DNA of 64,000 nt from Crossaster papposus (taxonomy: Eukaryota > Echinodermata > Asteroidea > Velatida > Solasteridae). Every line of letters starts with the position of its first letter. Positions within the stretch are counted from its first letter, which is position 1. Under the pieces are notes generated by a model that saw only the letters and a list, made by a program, of their open reading frames with translations, did no database searches and had not been told where the DNA came from. The stretch covers positions 1 to 64,000 of the forward strand of contig JBAIAA010000666.1 of the NCBI GenBank assembly GCA_037893245.1. The letters run 5' to 3'. The translations under genes and the position numbers were made by a program. Positions 41,244 to 49,627 of the stretch are shown here, one piece after another.

Positions 41244-41970
41244 CCAGACAACACCAGTTGCCTTGAGGTGGTCATGAAGTCGAGAGACAAATTAAGTGTT
41301 AATAGTACTATTATTCATCTTTCCTCACTAGCCCCAAAGGCAGGGATGCCAAAGCTTAAACCAACCAGCCAGTAATCATCAAACCAGGACCCAAATGGGG
41401 GGCTGTGTCATTTCTTTACCCAGGGTGTGCCCAACCAGTTTAAACTGGTTTTCATTGGGGCCCTGCACACATCATTCAATACACTATAACAGTACACAAA
41501 AATACAACAACATTTACAGAAAGTTACAAAATATTTACAGATGTGCAAGGATATTTACAAGATTCCAAAACACTAAAACCAATTCTGATTTACGAGATGG
41601 GCGAAAACCCGCAAAAAAACCTTTTAGGAGGAAAAAGAAAAGGGGAAATTCCCATCCGGCTCCACCTTACAGTGGCAACCAAGTTACAACTCCGTAGATC
41701 AGTGCAATTGGCATAATATTAAAAGTGTATAGACCATATGCCCCCAGCTCACATCCGTACCCAAATGCGCCCGGCAACACGCGCACGCATCACGCCTCAC
41801 ATAATCTAGTCAAGTGACGACATCAGAGGTCACCTAATTCAAAGGCGATTTGACCCGCGACGTCGCCCCTCAAGCAAACTCAAGGCAAAACACGACGCGC
41901 GCGCACCACGGCCGGGCACACCCGAACACAGATGCAAACACGTGACGTCAGAGGGCACATCGTCTATTTC
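41244..41970. other. Region X, left part: no recognised gene
   Basis: This is unique sequence between B and the minisatellite. It holds a diverged single copy of the minisatellite module (41352-41401) and a perfect 18-bp palindrome AACCAGTTTAAACTGGTT (41433-41450). A 100-codon open frame at 41395-41697 has low-complexity lysine-rich ending and no recognisable domain. A CpG-rich part (about 41755-41950) carries two diverged versions of a GTGACG-TCAGAGG string, one containing TGACGTCA at 41943-41950. I see no convincing exon, promoter or RNA gene. Confidence 0.6.
41352..41401 (+). repeat. Diverged outlying minisatellite unit
   Basis: The string AAACCAACCAGCCAGTAATC followed by ATCAAACCAGGACCCAAATG is clearly related to the ATCAAACTAGGACCCATTAG anchor of the minisatellite some 650 bp downstream, but it carries several substitutions. 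It stands alone, without the short CCAAC modules repeated around it, so it may be a relic of the sequence from which the minisatellite expanded. Confidence 0.6.
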
Positions 41971-42747
41971 AAGCCCAAACCAACCAACCAATAACAAGCC
42001 CAAACCAACCAACCAATATCAAGCCCAAACCAACCAACCAAATCATCAAACTAGGACCCATTAGGGGGAACCATTTGTCAAGCCTAAAACAAACCAACAA
42101 AATTCTTCCCCCCATAGGTCCCAGTATATCAAGCCCAAACCAACCAACCAATATCAAGCCCAAACCAACCAACCAATAACAAGCCCAAACCAACCAACCA
42201 ATCATCAAACTAGGACCCATTAGGGGGAACCACTTGTCAAGCCTAAAACAAACCAACAAAATTATTCCCCCCATAGGTCCCAGTATATCAAGCCCAAACC
42301 AACCAACCAATATCAAGCCCAAACCAACCAACCAATATCAAGCCCAAACCAACCAACCAATATCAAGCCCAAACCAACCAACCAAATCATCAAACTAGGA
42401 CCCATTAGGGGGAACCATTTGTCAAGCCTAAAACAAACCAACAAAATTCTTCCTCCCATAGGTCCCAGTATATCAAGCCCAAACCAACCAACCAATATCA
42501 AGCCCAAACCAACCAACCAATAACAAGCCCAAACCAACCAACCAATCATCAAACTTGGACCAATTGGGGGGAATCATCTGTCAAGCCTAAAACGAATCAA
42601 CAAAATTCTTCCCCCCATAGGTCCCAGTATATCAAGCCCAAACCAACCAACCAATATCAAGCCCAAACCATCCAACCAATCATCAAACTAGAACCCCATT
42701 AGGGGAGTTATAATGTGTCAATCCCAACTCAACTAACCAATGTCCAA
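41971..42747. repeat. CCAAC-rich minisatellite with modular higher-order structure
   Basis: A 25-bp module (AATATCAAGCCCAAACC plus two CCAAC-type repeats) occurs in runs of one to four. It is interspersed with a longer block containing ATCAAACTAGGACCCATTAG and a CCCCCATAGGTCCCAG motif. The CAAACT anchors fall at about 42047, 42206, 42391, 42550 and 42684, giving spacings of 159, 185, 159 and 134 bp. These differ by one 25/26-bp module. The last units (42691-42747) are degenerate. The minus strand reads GGTTGGTTGGTTTGGG, a two- or three-G run pattern with quadruplex potential. The long tryptophan/glycine/leucine-rich minus-strand frames at 41969-42552 are translations of this repeat and not genes. 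Confidence 0.93.
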
Positions 42748-42980
42748 TTAATTATATAAACCAGTTGATTGTGTTTTTGTACTAATCTCACACCCAACCA
42801 TTCCATACACCTACAAACTACCATATAATAAAAACTATGTGAAATAATTTATTTTGTATAACCCCTCTTTTTTGCTCCCGTTTTTTTTGTTTTTTTTGTT
42901 TTTGGTTCTTTTTAAACTTGAACGGGCGCTTTGTTATTGTATATCCCCGCCAAACTCTAACTTGGGGTGGGCGGGTTGGG
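42748..42980. other. A+T-rich spacer with T tracts
   Basis: This spacer lies between the minisatellite and the intact AB module. It includes a T-rich stretch at about 42866-42913 with two runs of seven or eight T separated by G, then a short G+C-richer part ending in GGGTGGGCGGGTTGGG. No open frame or RNA gene is visible apart from the tRNA-like string noted separately. Confidence 0.6.
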
Positions 42981-42993
42981 AGAGCGTCCGACC
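42968..42993 (+). other. tRNA D-arm-like string at the AB left boundary
   Basis: The string GTTGGGAGAGCGTCCGAC matches the D-loop/D-stem region common in tRNA genes (the A-box side). No complementary D-stem, anticodon stem or good B box follows; the best candidate is TGATCGATT near 43017, which fits poorly. A functional tRNA is excluded. A degenerate tRNA-derived SINE head is possible. The AB duplication starts inside this string at AGAGCG (42981 and 47084), so the right-hand A copy lacks its first part. Confidence 0.3.
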
Positions 42994-43076
42994 AGCGAAA
43001 ATTGTTTGGAGCAAGTGATCGATTGTTACCTTACGGTTATTCACCCGCTAGCCCGCGCACGCTCACACGCTGAGCG

Positions 43077-43310
43077 ATGTCGGTCACCAAGAATGCGCCT
43101 GGTTCCCAATTGTATACATTTCCAGACGTACTTGGTACATTGATACACTGGTACGTTTCGATTTCGACTGTATCGTGGCTTGTACAAATAAGTTTATGTC
43201 TCTACGCACATAAACAGCTTGTACAAAGACTCACGATCCAAAAGTTCATTGACCTTGCCTCCAAACTTTTATTTTTCAAGTCGGACGTCTCAATTATTCG
43301 TTCACGATAA
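43077..43310 (+). CDS. 77-codon open frame spanning the A|B point (doubtful)
   Basis: An ATG-initiated frame of 77 codons lies in the intact AB module. The A|B breakpoint falls exactly after codon 48, between the CTT and GTA codons. In the right-hand A copy the frame is therefore cut after codon 48 and terminates three codons into the satellite. The predicted peptide has a moderately hydrophobic middle (about residues 21-43) and a basic end. I recognise no domain. It is short, it lies in a repeated non-coding-looking module, and no splice or promoter context supports it. It may well be a chance frame. Confidence 0.15.
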   Translation: MSVTKNAPGSQLYTFPDVLGTLIHWYVSISTVSWLVQISLCLYAHKQLVQRLTIQKFIDLASKLLFFKSDVSIIRSR

Positions 43311-43441
43311 TTGTATCACATAATATAATCATTAGCAACTTACATCCACAAAATCACTGGTTTTAGTTCTTGTTAAGCAGTTAACTTGTTCTAAACATAT
43401 CAGTAAACTTCAAACTTGCTCACTTCAAACAGTGGCTAGGC

Positions 43442-43568
43442 AATAGAGTACCGAAGTGTGACGTCAGTTGTCGTACTAGTCGACTGAAACGTCCATTGCG
43501 AAAGCACATGGAAAAGGTTGAGTAACTTTGACAGCCAAAAGATGACGTATTGACTTCGGTACTCTATT
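43442..43568. mobile_element. MITE-like inverted-repeat element, copy 2
   Basis: This is identical to the element at 40899-41025 (offset 2,543), with the same 16-bp perfect terminal arms and the same flanking TA dinucleotides. Because the surrounding B sequence is duplicated too, this is not an independent insertion. It contains the palindrome TGACGTCA (43459-43466), a perfect CRE-type site, whose relevance is unknown. Confidence 0.6.
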
Positions 43569-43635
43569 AATAGATATTCCCTATTAACTACCATGGGTAT
43601 TCCCGGGACTGAGCGAGGTTGGGTCAGCTGCCCAG

Positions 43636-43747
43636 TCGGCGGATGGTTACTCCGCCGAGATCCCCGTGGTCCCCGGGGTCTCGAGGCCCGTCCCGGGACA
43701 CCCCGTGACAAGGCCTGGCCACGGTAACTGGTCACCTTTCGTGACCA
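43636..43747. other. Hairpin cluster at 3' side of B, copy 2
   Basis: These are the same three stem-loops as at 41093-41204, with no visible change. Downstream of this copy the sequence becomes A/C-rich (AACCCCAACAAAACCCAAAC) and then a T run. In copy 1 the corresponding position continues into unrelated sequence. The end of the shared sequence, about 39 bp after the last hairpin, therefore marks the module boundary. Confidence 0.5.
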
Positions 43748-43786
43748 CCTGGCCAAGCCCGTGCACAGAGGGAAAAAACAACCCCA

Positions 43787-43798
43787 ACAAAACCCAAA

Positions 43799-43837
<39 letters not shown>

Positions 43838-43860
43838 TTTTTTAATATTTGTTGTTTCTC
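43787..43860. other. 31-T run and T-rich tract beside the AB boundary
   Basis: After the end of the intact AB module come a short A/C-rich string, 31 consecutive T (43802-43832), AA and nine more T. On the minus strand this reads as a poly(A) tract. It could be the tail of a minus-strand retroposed sequence lying in 43844 and beyond, or an expanded mononucleotide repeat. The exact length of such a run is unreliable in any assembly. Confidence 0.7.
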
Positions 43861-44077
43861 GTTATGTTTCATTGCCGGAGATTAGGGTACTCCGGTTACA
43901 GTCTTGATGCATAAGTACACTAACTATCCTAATCAAATTGTGAGCATTTCACAGCCCCTGCAAAATCCCAATGAGTCTGTCCGTATCTGCAACTGACGTA
44001 AAAATACCGTCTCACATAAAGTACTTGTGCTCGCAGGTGAGAGCTGTGAGTGACAACTATGACTGATAACAACATCA
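43861..44077. other. Region Y, first part: nothing recognised
   Basis: This is unique, moderately A+T-rich sequence following the T run. I see no long open frame, internal repeat or RNA-like structure. If the T run is a minus-strand poly(A) tail, the retroposed body would lie here, but the sequence does not resemble a SINE head or LINE 3' end that I know. Confidence 0.5.
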
Positions 44078-44362
44078 TTAGCGAGCTGCAGCATTGCTAT
44101 TTTGCAACTTGTTAAGCGGTTTGCAATACAATCTATATTTACTTGTGTCGTACGCTTTCCAAGCTATAGTATAAACGGGTGATATATAGTACAGCCCGGG
44201 TGATAATGCCGACCAAGTGAAGGTCCTGCAGATATAGTTGCTCCTCCTTTCCCCACCCATGTCACCGCTGATTGAGGCATTCTCAAGTTCTGCCTTCATG
44301 AGTAGCAGGCGCTTTCCTTTGTTCTCCCGATAGATCGAGACTGTCGCCGTCCACTCAGACAT
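44078..44362 (-). CDS. 94-codon open frame, possible exon (doubtful)
   Basis: A true ATG opens a 94-codon frame on the minus strand, ending in TAA at the left. Two adjacent in-frame TGA codons lie just upstream of the ATG, so this would have to be the first coding exon or a single-exon gene. A pyrimidine-rich acceptor-like string TTCCTTTCAG ends at 44382, 20 bp upstream of the ATG. The base before the start (T at -3) is a weak Kozak context. The composition is mixed, with no low-complexity bias, and it contains several Trp, Tyr and Cys residues. I recognise no domain. No neighbouring gene gives context. It may be a fragment of a host gene carried in the block, or chance. Confidence 0.2.
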   Translation of the reverse strand: MSEWTATVSIYRENKGKRLLLMKAELENASISGDMGGERRSNYICRTFTWSALSPGLYYISPVYTIAWKAYDTSKYRLYCKPLNKLQNSNAAAR

Positions 44363-44838
44363 GTATGTCCTCTGTCATCAGCTGAAAGGAATACACAAGA
44401 TCTGAGCCAGTTTTGCGTTCTTATTAACATATAGTCAACAGGTGTCTGTTGCAAATTCTCGTTTGGTTTAATTGCTAAAGCACGTCAGCTCAATTACGTG
44501 ATTTCCATGTCGTATGAATTTATATGCGCCTGAGAAGGGATAACTTAATTTGCTAATCTAACAATTAACTTCCTTTTCTAATCTAACAATTTACATGTGT
44601 TAGTATGCTCTCTTTCCATTCCATTAACATCAATTGAAGCAATGCGTGCTCCTGATTTGCCATGTCGCTAAGCCAAAATGTTGTTATTCGGTTTCTAGGG
44701 GGTTATGCTTTTTTGGATGTCTAGCCAATAAGGAAATAGCAAAGTTGGTATTAGTCATACGCCAATAATATGATTGGGTATTTCTTTTTCCACACTCAGC
44801 TTAGGAACTTAACTTTCACGCGAGTAACGTGTGATACT
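44363..44838. other. Region Y: non-coding, short direct repeat
   Basis: No supported gene is visible. The string CTAATCTAACAATT occurs twice, 25 bp apart (44553-44566 and 44578-44591). The rest is unique A+T-rich sequence with no other structure that I can support. Confidence 0.5.
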
Positions 44839-45084
44839 TCAATGCTTTTCCACGTCCCGAGTGTGTTTGTTTACTAAATCGAGCTTATTTTGAATAAACT
44901 GTTCCACGATCACGGGGTTCAGTGCATCTTTCCCAACTTGGGATCCCCTGGTGAAAGCATTACGTACTATGCAGACATCACCCGGCTGACCTACCCGAGA
45001 GTGATTATTTGGTGTGAAAGATACATACGTTAAACCACGCTTTACTAATCTGTCTAGAATGGACAACGCGTTTGGCGCTAATAT
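44839..45084 (-). CDS. Stop-to-stop open frame, possible exon (doubtful)
   Basis: This minus-strand frame is open for about 81 codons between a TGA at about 45085-45087 and its stop at 44839. It has no ATG near its start (the first usable alternative codon is TTG), so if real it would be an internal or terminal exon or a degraded fragment. An ATTAG acceptor-like site lies at the upstream end (about 45080). The peptide has a balanced, protein-like composition with segments such as SFTPNNHSRVGQPGDVC and NPVIVEQFIQNKLDLVNKH. I do not recognise the family. It might be a relic of a transposon or host gene, and I assign no function. Confidence 0.22.
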   Translation of the reverse strand: MLAPNALSILDRLVKRGLTYVSFTPNNHSRVGQPGDVCIVRNAFTRGSQVGKDALNPVIVEQFIQNKLDLVNKHTRDVEKH

Positions 45085-46399
45085 TCAATGTACGTGCTTA
45101 TTAAATCACAACATAAGACCATGACAATGCCAGTGCAAGTTGATTCTGAACTGCGCAGGGCATCCTTGGAATCCTACAAGTATGTCACAAAACATATGTT
45201 ACCACCGTGTATTATCTGCGTGACTGATCCCCTAAATGATCGTAAGTGCAAACAATAGTAAATCGACAGCGCTGCCCTACATTTTAGACTTCCTGGCGAC
45301 CAGTTCCAGAATACAAAGAGGCGATTTTTGACCTTTCTAAACACTTTTGCAGAACTCCTTTACCATGATTAAGAAACCCACAAAAATTTGCTTATAAGCT
45401 TATATAATAAGGATAGTATGTCCTTGACGCCACCTGAACTGCGATTTCTACGAATCTGCGATGTCTACGTATGACGGAAGTTCAATGTGCAGCGTGCGTC
45501 CTTACTTAAGACTAAGAGCTCCGTTTCTAAATTCGGCACCCTGAATCCAAGCTCCATGTCTGAATGTACAAATGCCAGTTTGTTCAAGTTAGGCAACCTA
45601 GGAATGTTTTATTTAATTTTGCAACCACAACATTATAATACAATACACGTACTTGCGTTACACAAATTTCTAATTTGTTTATAAATCTGTTTACAATAGT
45701 AACAGCCGTGGCTTATTTCAAATGCGAGAGTTTATTCTTTAAACAAGGCCCACTTGGCAATGTGTTCAATCTCGTTATTGCCCTGTGTTGAATTTGGACT
45801 ATATCTTCAACATAAAGGCACTCACTCGTGTTTACAAGTTTACGTGTTTAAATAAACCATTTACACCTTCTGACAACGCCTCACACCGTCGAAGTACACT
45901 TCCAATGCCGAGTTCAGCCGATAAACACAACTTTCCCGCCAATAGCTTGAAAACGTGCCTACGTGCCTCCATGCCAACCATGCCCGGCAGCACGATGGTG
46001 GATAGTGTTTAGCAATTAAACGTTGACGTTTATAAATTGGACACGTGCTTTTAGCTTCTAAACACGCTTACAACCGATATCAAAGGACGCAGATACTCCC
46101 CATACCCAGCGGCTCTATCGAGAGTGAAATGACTGATACTGTGATAGTGATATTTTAAATGGGTAATTACCTCAGCTTATTTTCTACGAATTGCCACCTT
46201 GTTATTGTGTTTGTTTATTTATATATGAAATATCTGTTTGTTAATTATAAGGACGTACACTTTCCTAACGTTGCCGGCAGGAACGACAGCTAAAAACAAT
46301 AACTTAGGTTACAAGGTGAATTTGGGTCTACGTAACCACGGGTACGCCGAATCTGGGAATTCCTTGACCTGCCCCCTTTGTGGGCGTTTATTCTAAAGG
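45085..46399. other. Region Y, middle: no recognised gene
   Basis: This is about 1.3 kb of unique, mostly A+T-rich sequence. Short plus-strand frames at 45487-45684 and 45785-46012 exist, but the second starts at GTG and both look like chance frames: no domain, and low-quality composition. No tRNA, repeat or promoter signature is supported. Confidence 0.5.
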
Positions 46400-47083
46400 A
46401 AATATCCCGTCTTGCCGTGCGGGGAATCCAGCATGGTATTGGACTGTTCCAAGTACCGCCCTGAATTTGTACAGCGTTACTGTTGGGGGCGCTCCCTTTG
46501 CGTGCAGAAATTGAAAGGGGGGGCCCGTTATAGCGGCGCTGGAATGAGTTGGAGATTTTGTCCGAAGCCTGAACTTGGGTTACAAGTTTGCGATACTATG
46601 CATTGCCAACCACAGTGTTTACAGGGAAAAACGTTAGCGGCTCACCCGGTCTCTGCCTGTGCAGCTCCCGTATAGACACCGCCGGTCGCAAAGTTGTGGT
46701 GCATGATGAGTATCCGATTGACTCCCGATGCAATAAGACCTCCTCCAGGCTGATGGGTTGGTCTATGCTATGCATGCTGCTGGTATTACTTTGTCAGCTA
46801 ATCGCTGCCGAATAATGGCTGCCGGAGCCCCAGTTACAGGAGTGTCGGTCTGTGTGCTCGTGCCTGGACCAGTGTCTTGTGTTGTTGTCTTATTTCCCCG
46901 TCGACTTCACCTCACATGCGGTACCTCTTTCAGCTTTGCTGTTGCTCGTTTCCCAAATCTTGTCGTCGACGATGCTGGTCCCAGCTCAATTTCACTTATC
47001 AGACCGCTACCTAAATTCAGACTTTAGCCAACAATCCGTTGAGCCAATTCTGTCTCAAATCTTCTCACACGAGAGCAATATCT
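46400..47083 (+). pseudogene. G+C-richer tract with overlapping open frames (possible relic)
   Basis: This 680-bp stretch has higher G+C and more open frames than the rest of region Y. Plus-strand frames at 46412-46675, 46588-46815, 46758-47027 and 46816-47085 overlap in different phases, and three of them rely on non-ATG starts. Consecutive frames handing over to one another is what a frameshifted coding relic looks like, but chance in a stop-poor G+C-rich segment is equally possible. The last frame has a hydrophobic stretch and a serine-rich C-terminal part. It stops at TAG two bases into the A segment. No domain is recognised and no function is proposed. Confidence 0.2.
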
Positions 47084-47323
47084 AGAGCGTCCGACCAGCG
47101 AAAATTGTTTGGAGCAAGTGATCGATTGTTACCTTACGGTTATTCACCCGCTAGCCCGCGCACGCTCACACGCTGAGCGATGTCGGTCACCAAGAATGCG
47201 CCTGGTTCCCAATTGTATACATTTCCAGACGTACTTGGTACATTGATACACTGGTACGTTTCGATTTCGACTGTATCGTGGCTTGTACAAATAAGTTTAT
47301 GTCTCTACGCACATAAACAGCTT
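47084..47323 (+). repeat. AB module, A part only (right edge of block)
   Basis: These 240 bp equal 42981-43220 at a constant offset of 4,103. The copy ends exactly where the left-edge B copy begins within the intact module, and it abuts the satellite. Its last two bases (TT) are also satellite bases, so the junction position is ambiguous by two bases. Together with 40678-41243 it would complete a second 806-bp AB. Confidence 0.94.
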
Positions 47324-48234
47324 TCGATTTTCTGAAAATTATAACGTTAACACACGCGTTTCAAATTCGCCATAGGTTTGTGCACACAATCCCCGCCCAC
47401 AAATAAGGGCATGAAGGAAAGCATGCCCCGGGAAGGGGCTGGGTGTTAGGAGATAGAGGGGGGCCTCCAGGAATGGCAAAATTAGCAATTTGACCCGGGG
47501 CATGGTTTGTTAGTATTTTATTTCGATTTTCTGAAAATTATAACGTTAACACACGCGTTTCAAATTCGCCATAGGTTTGTGCACACAATCCCCGCCCACA
47601 AATAAGGGCATGAAGGAAAGCATGCCCCGGGAAGGGGCTGGGTGTTAGGAGATAGAGGGGGGCCTCCAGGAATGGCAAAATTAGCAATTTGACCCGGGGC
47701 ATGCTTTGTTAGTATTTTATTTCGATTTTCTGAAAATTATAACGTTAACACACGCGTTTCAAATTCGCCATAGGTTTGTGCACACAATCCCCGCCCACAA
47801 ATAAGGGCATGAAGGAAAGCATGCCCCGGGAAGGGGCTGGGTGTTAGGAGATAGAGGGGGGCCTCCAGGAATGGCAAAATTAGCAATTTGACCCGGGGCA
47901 TGCTTTGTTAGTATTTTATTTCGATTTTCTGAAAATTATAACGTTAACACACGCGTTTCAAATTCGCCATAGGTTTGTGCACACAATCCCCGCCCACAAA
48001 TAAGGGCATGAAGGAAAGCATGCCCCGGGAAGGGGCTGGGTGTTAGGAGATAGAGGGGGGCCTCCAGGAATGGCAAAATTAGCAATTTGACCCGGGGCAT
48101 GCTTTGTTAGTATTTTATTTCGATTTTCTGAAAATTATAACGTTAACACACGCGTTTCAAATTCGCCATAGGTTTGTGCACACAATCCCCGCCCACAAAT
48201 AAGGGCATGAAGGAAAGCATGCCCCGGGAAGGGG

Positions 48235-49627
48235 ATGGGTGTTAGGAGATAGATGGGGGCCTCCAGGAATGGCAAAATTAGCAATTTGACCCGGGGCATG
48301 CTTTGTTAGTATTTTATTTCGATTTTCTGAAAATTATAACGTTAACACACGCGTTTCAAATTCGCCATAGGTTTGTGCACACAATCCCCGCCCACAAATA
48401 AGGGCATGAAGGAAAGCATGCCCCGGGAAGGGGCTGGGTGTTAGGAGATAGAGGGGGGCCTCCAGGAATGGCAAAATTAGCAATTTGACCCGGGGCATGC
48501 TTTGTTAGTATTTTATTTCGATTTTCTGAAAATTATAACGTTAACACACGCGTTTCAAATTCGCCATAGGTTTGTGCACACAATCCCCGCCCACAAATAA
48601 GGGCATGAAGGAAAGCATGCCCCGGGAAGGGGCTGGGTGTTAGGAGATAGAGGGGGGCCTCCAGGAATGGCAAAATTTGCAATTTGACCCGGGGCATGCT
48701 TTGTTAGTATTTTATTTCGATTTTCTGAAAATTATAACGTTAACACACGCGTTTCAAATTCGCCATAGGTTTGTGCACACAATCCCCGCCCACAAATAAG
48801 GGCATGAAGGAAAGCATGCCCCGGGAAGGGGCTGGGTGTTAGGAGATAGAGGGGGGCCTCCAGGAATGGCAAAATTAGCAATTTGACCCGGGGCATGCTT
48901 TGTTAGTATTTTATTTCGATTTTCTGAAAATTATAACGTTAACACACGCGTTTCAAATTCGCCATAGGTTTGTGCACACAATCCCCGCCCACAAATAAGG
49001 GCATGAAGGAAAGCATGCCCCGGGAAGGGGCTGGGTGTTAGGAGATAGAGGGGGGCCTCCAGGAATGGCAAAATTAGCAATTTGACCCGGGGCATGCTTT
49101 GTTAGTATTTTATTTCGATTTTCTGAAAATTATAACGTTAACACACGCGTTTCAAATTCGCCATAGGTTTGTGCACACAATCCCCGCCCACAAATAAGGG
49201 CATGAAGGAAAGCATGCCCCGGGAAGGGGCTGGGTGTTAGGAGATAGAGGGGGGCCTCCAGGAATGGCAAAATTAGCAATTTGACCCGGGGCATGCTTTG
49301 TTAGTATTTTATTTCGATTTTCTGAAAATTATAACGTTAACACACGCGTTTCAAATTCGCCATAGGTTTGTGCACACAATCCCCGCCCACAAATAAGGGC
49401 ATGAAGGAAAGCATGCCCCGGGAAGGGGCTGGGTGTTAGGAGATAGAGGGGGGCCTCCAGGAATGGCAAAATTAGCAATTTGACCCGGGGCATGCTTTGT
49501 TAGTATTTTATTTCGATTTTCTGAAAATTATAACGTTAACACACGCGTTTCAAATTCGCCATAGGTTTGTGCACACAATCCCCGCCCACAAATAAGGGCA
49601 TGAAGGAAAGCATGCCCCGGGAAGGGG
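48235..49627 (-). repeat. Seven-monomer higher-order repeat (1,393 bp)
   Basis: The rare variant GGGGATGGG (C to A) lies at 48235 and again at 49628, exactly 1,393 bp (7 x 199) apart. A second rare variant, CAAAATTTGC, lies at 48678 and 50071, also 1,393 bp apart. Two independent markers at the same spacing indicate duplication of a seven-monomer segment. The first marker also occurs at 40196, left of the inserted block, at 1,393 bp once the block is subtracted. Confidence 0.8.

Larger units (their letters stand above)
42981..43786 (+). repeat. AB module, intact copy
   Basis: This 806-bp sequence is the only unbroken copy in the window. Its first 240 bp (A) equal 47084-47323 and its last 566 bp (B) equal 40678-41243, with constant offsets (4,103 and 2,543), hence no net indels. 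The A|B point is AGCTT|GTACA at 43220/43221. It holds the second MITE-like element (43442-43568) and the second hairpin cluster. It does not start with TG and end with CA as an LTR would, and its ends are not inverted repeats. The nature of the module is unknown: it could be a non-autonomous element, a segmental duplication or a monomer of a larger tandem repeat. Confidence 0.92.
40678..47323. other. 6,646-bp non-satellite block inside the array
   Basis: This block interrupts one satellite monomer. The left array ends TTTTATT and the right array resumes TCGATTTTC, so no satellite base is missing and the phase is unchanged. The internal order is B (40678-41243), X (41244-42980), AB (42981-43786), Y (43787-47083), A (47084-47323). 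Joining right end to left end regenerates a second intact AB module. I recognise no transposase, reverse transcriptase, integrase or Rep/helicase, and the block's own ends carry no terminal inverted repeats. It could be an integrated circular DNA, a piece of a tandem AB-bearing locus, a passive insert moved by an element encoded elsewhere, or a misassembly. Confidence 0.88.

Noticed and set aside
41969-42552. Tryptophan/glycine/leucine-rich minus-strand frames
   Set aside because: These are direct translations of the CCAAC minisatellite. The repeat structure explains the apparent membrane-like composition.
42961-43040. Functional tRNA gene
   Set aside because: Only the D-arm-like string matches. 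No acceptor, anticodon or T stem can be paired and the B box is poor.
40678-47323. LTR retrotransposon with AB as the LTR
   Set aside because: Two direct 806-bp repeats invite this reading, but AB does not begin TG and end CA, no primer-binding site or polypurine tract was seen, and neither X nor Y encodes a recognisable gag or pol.
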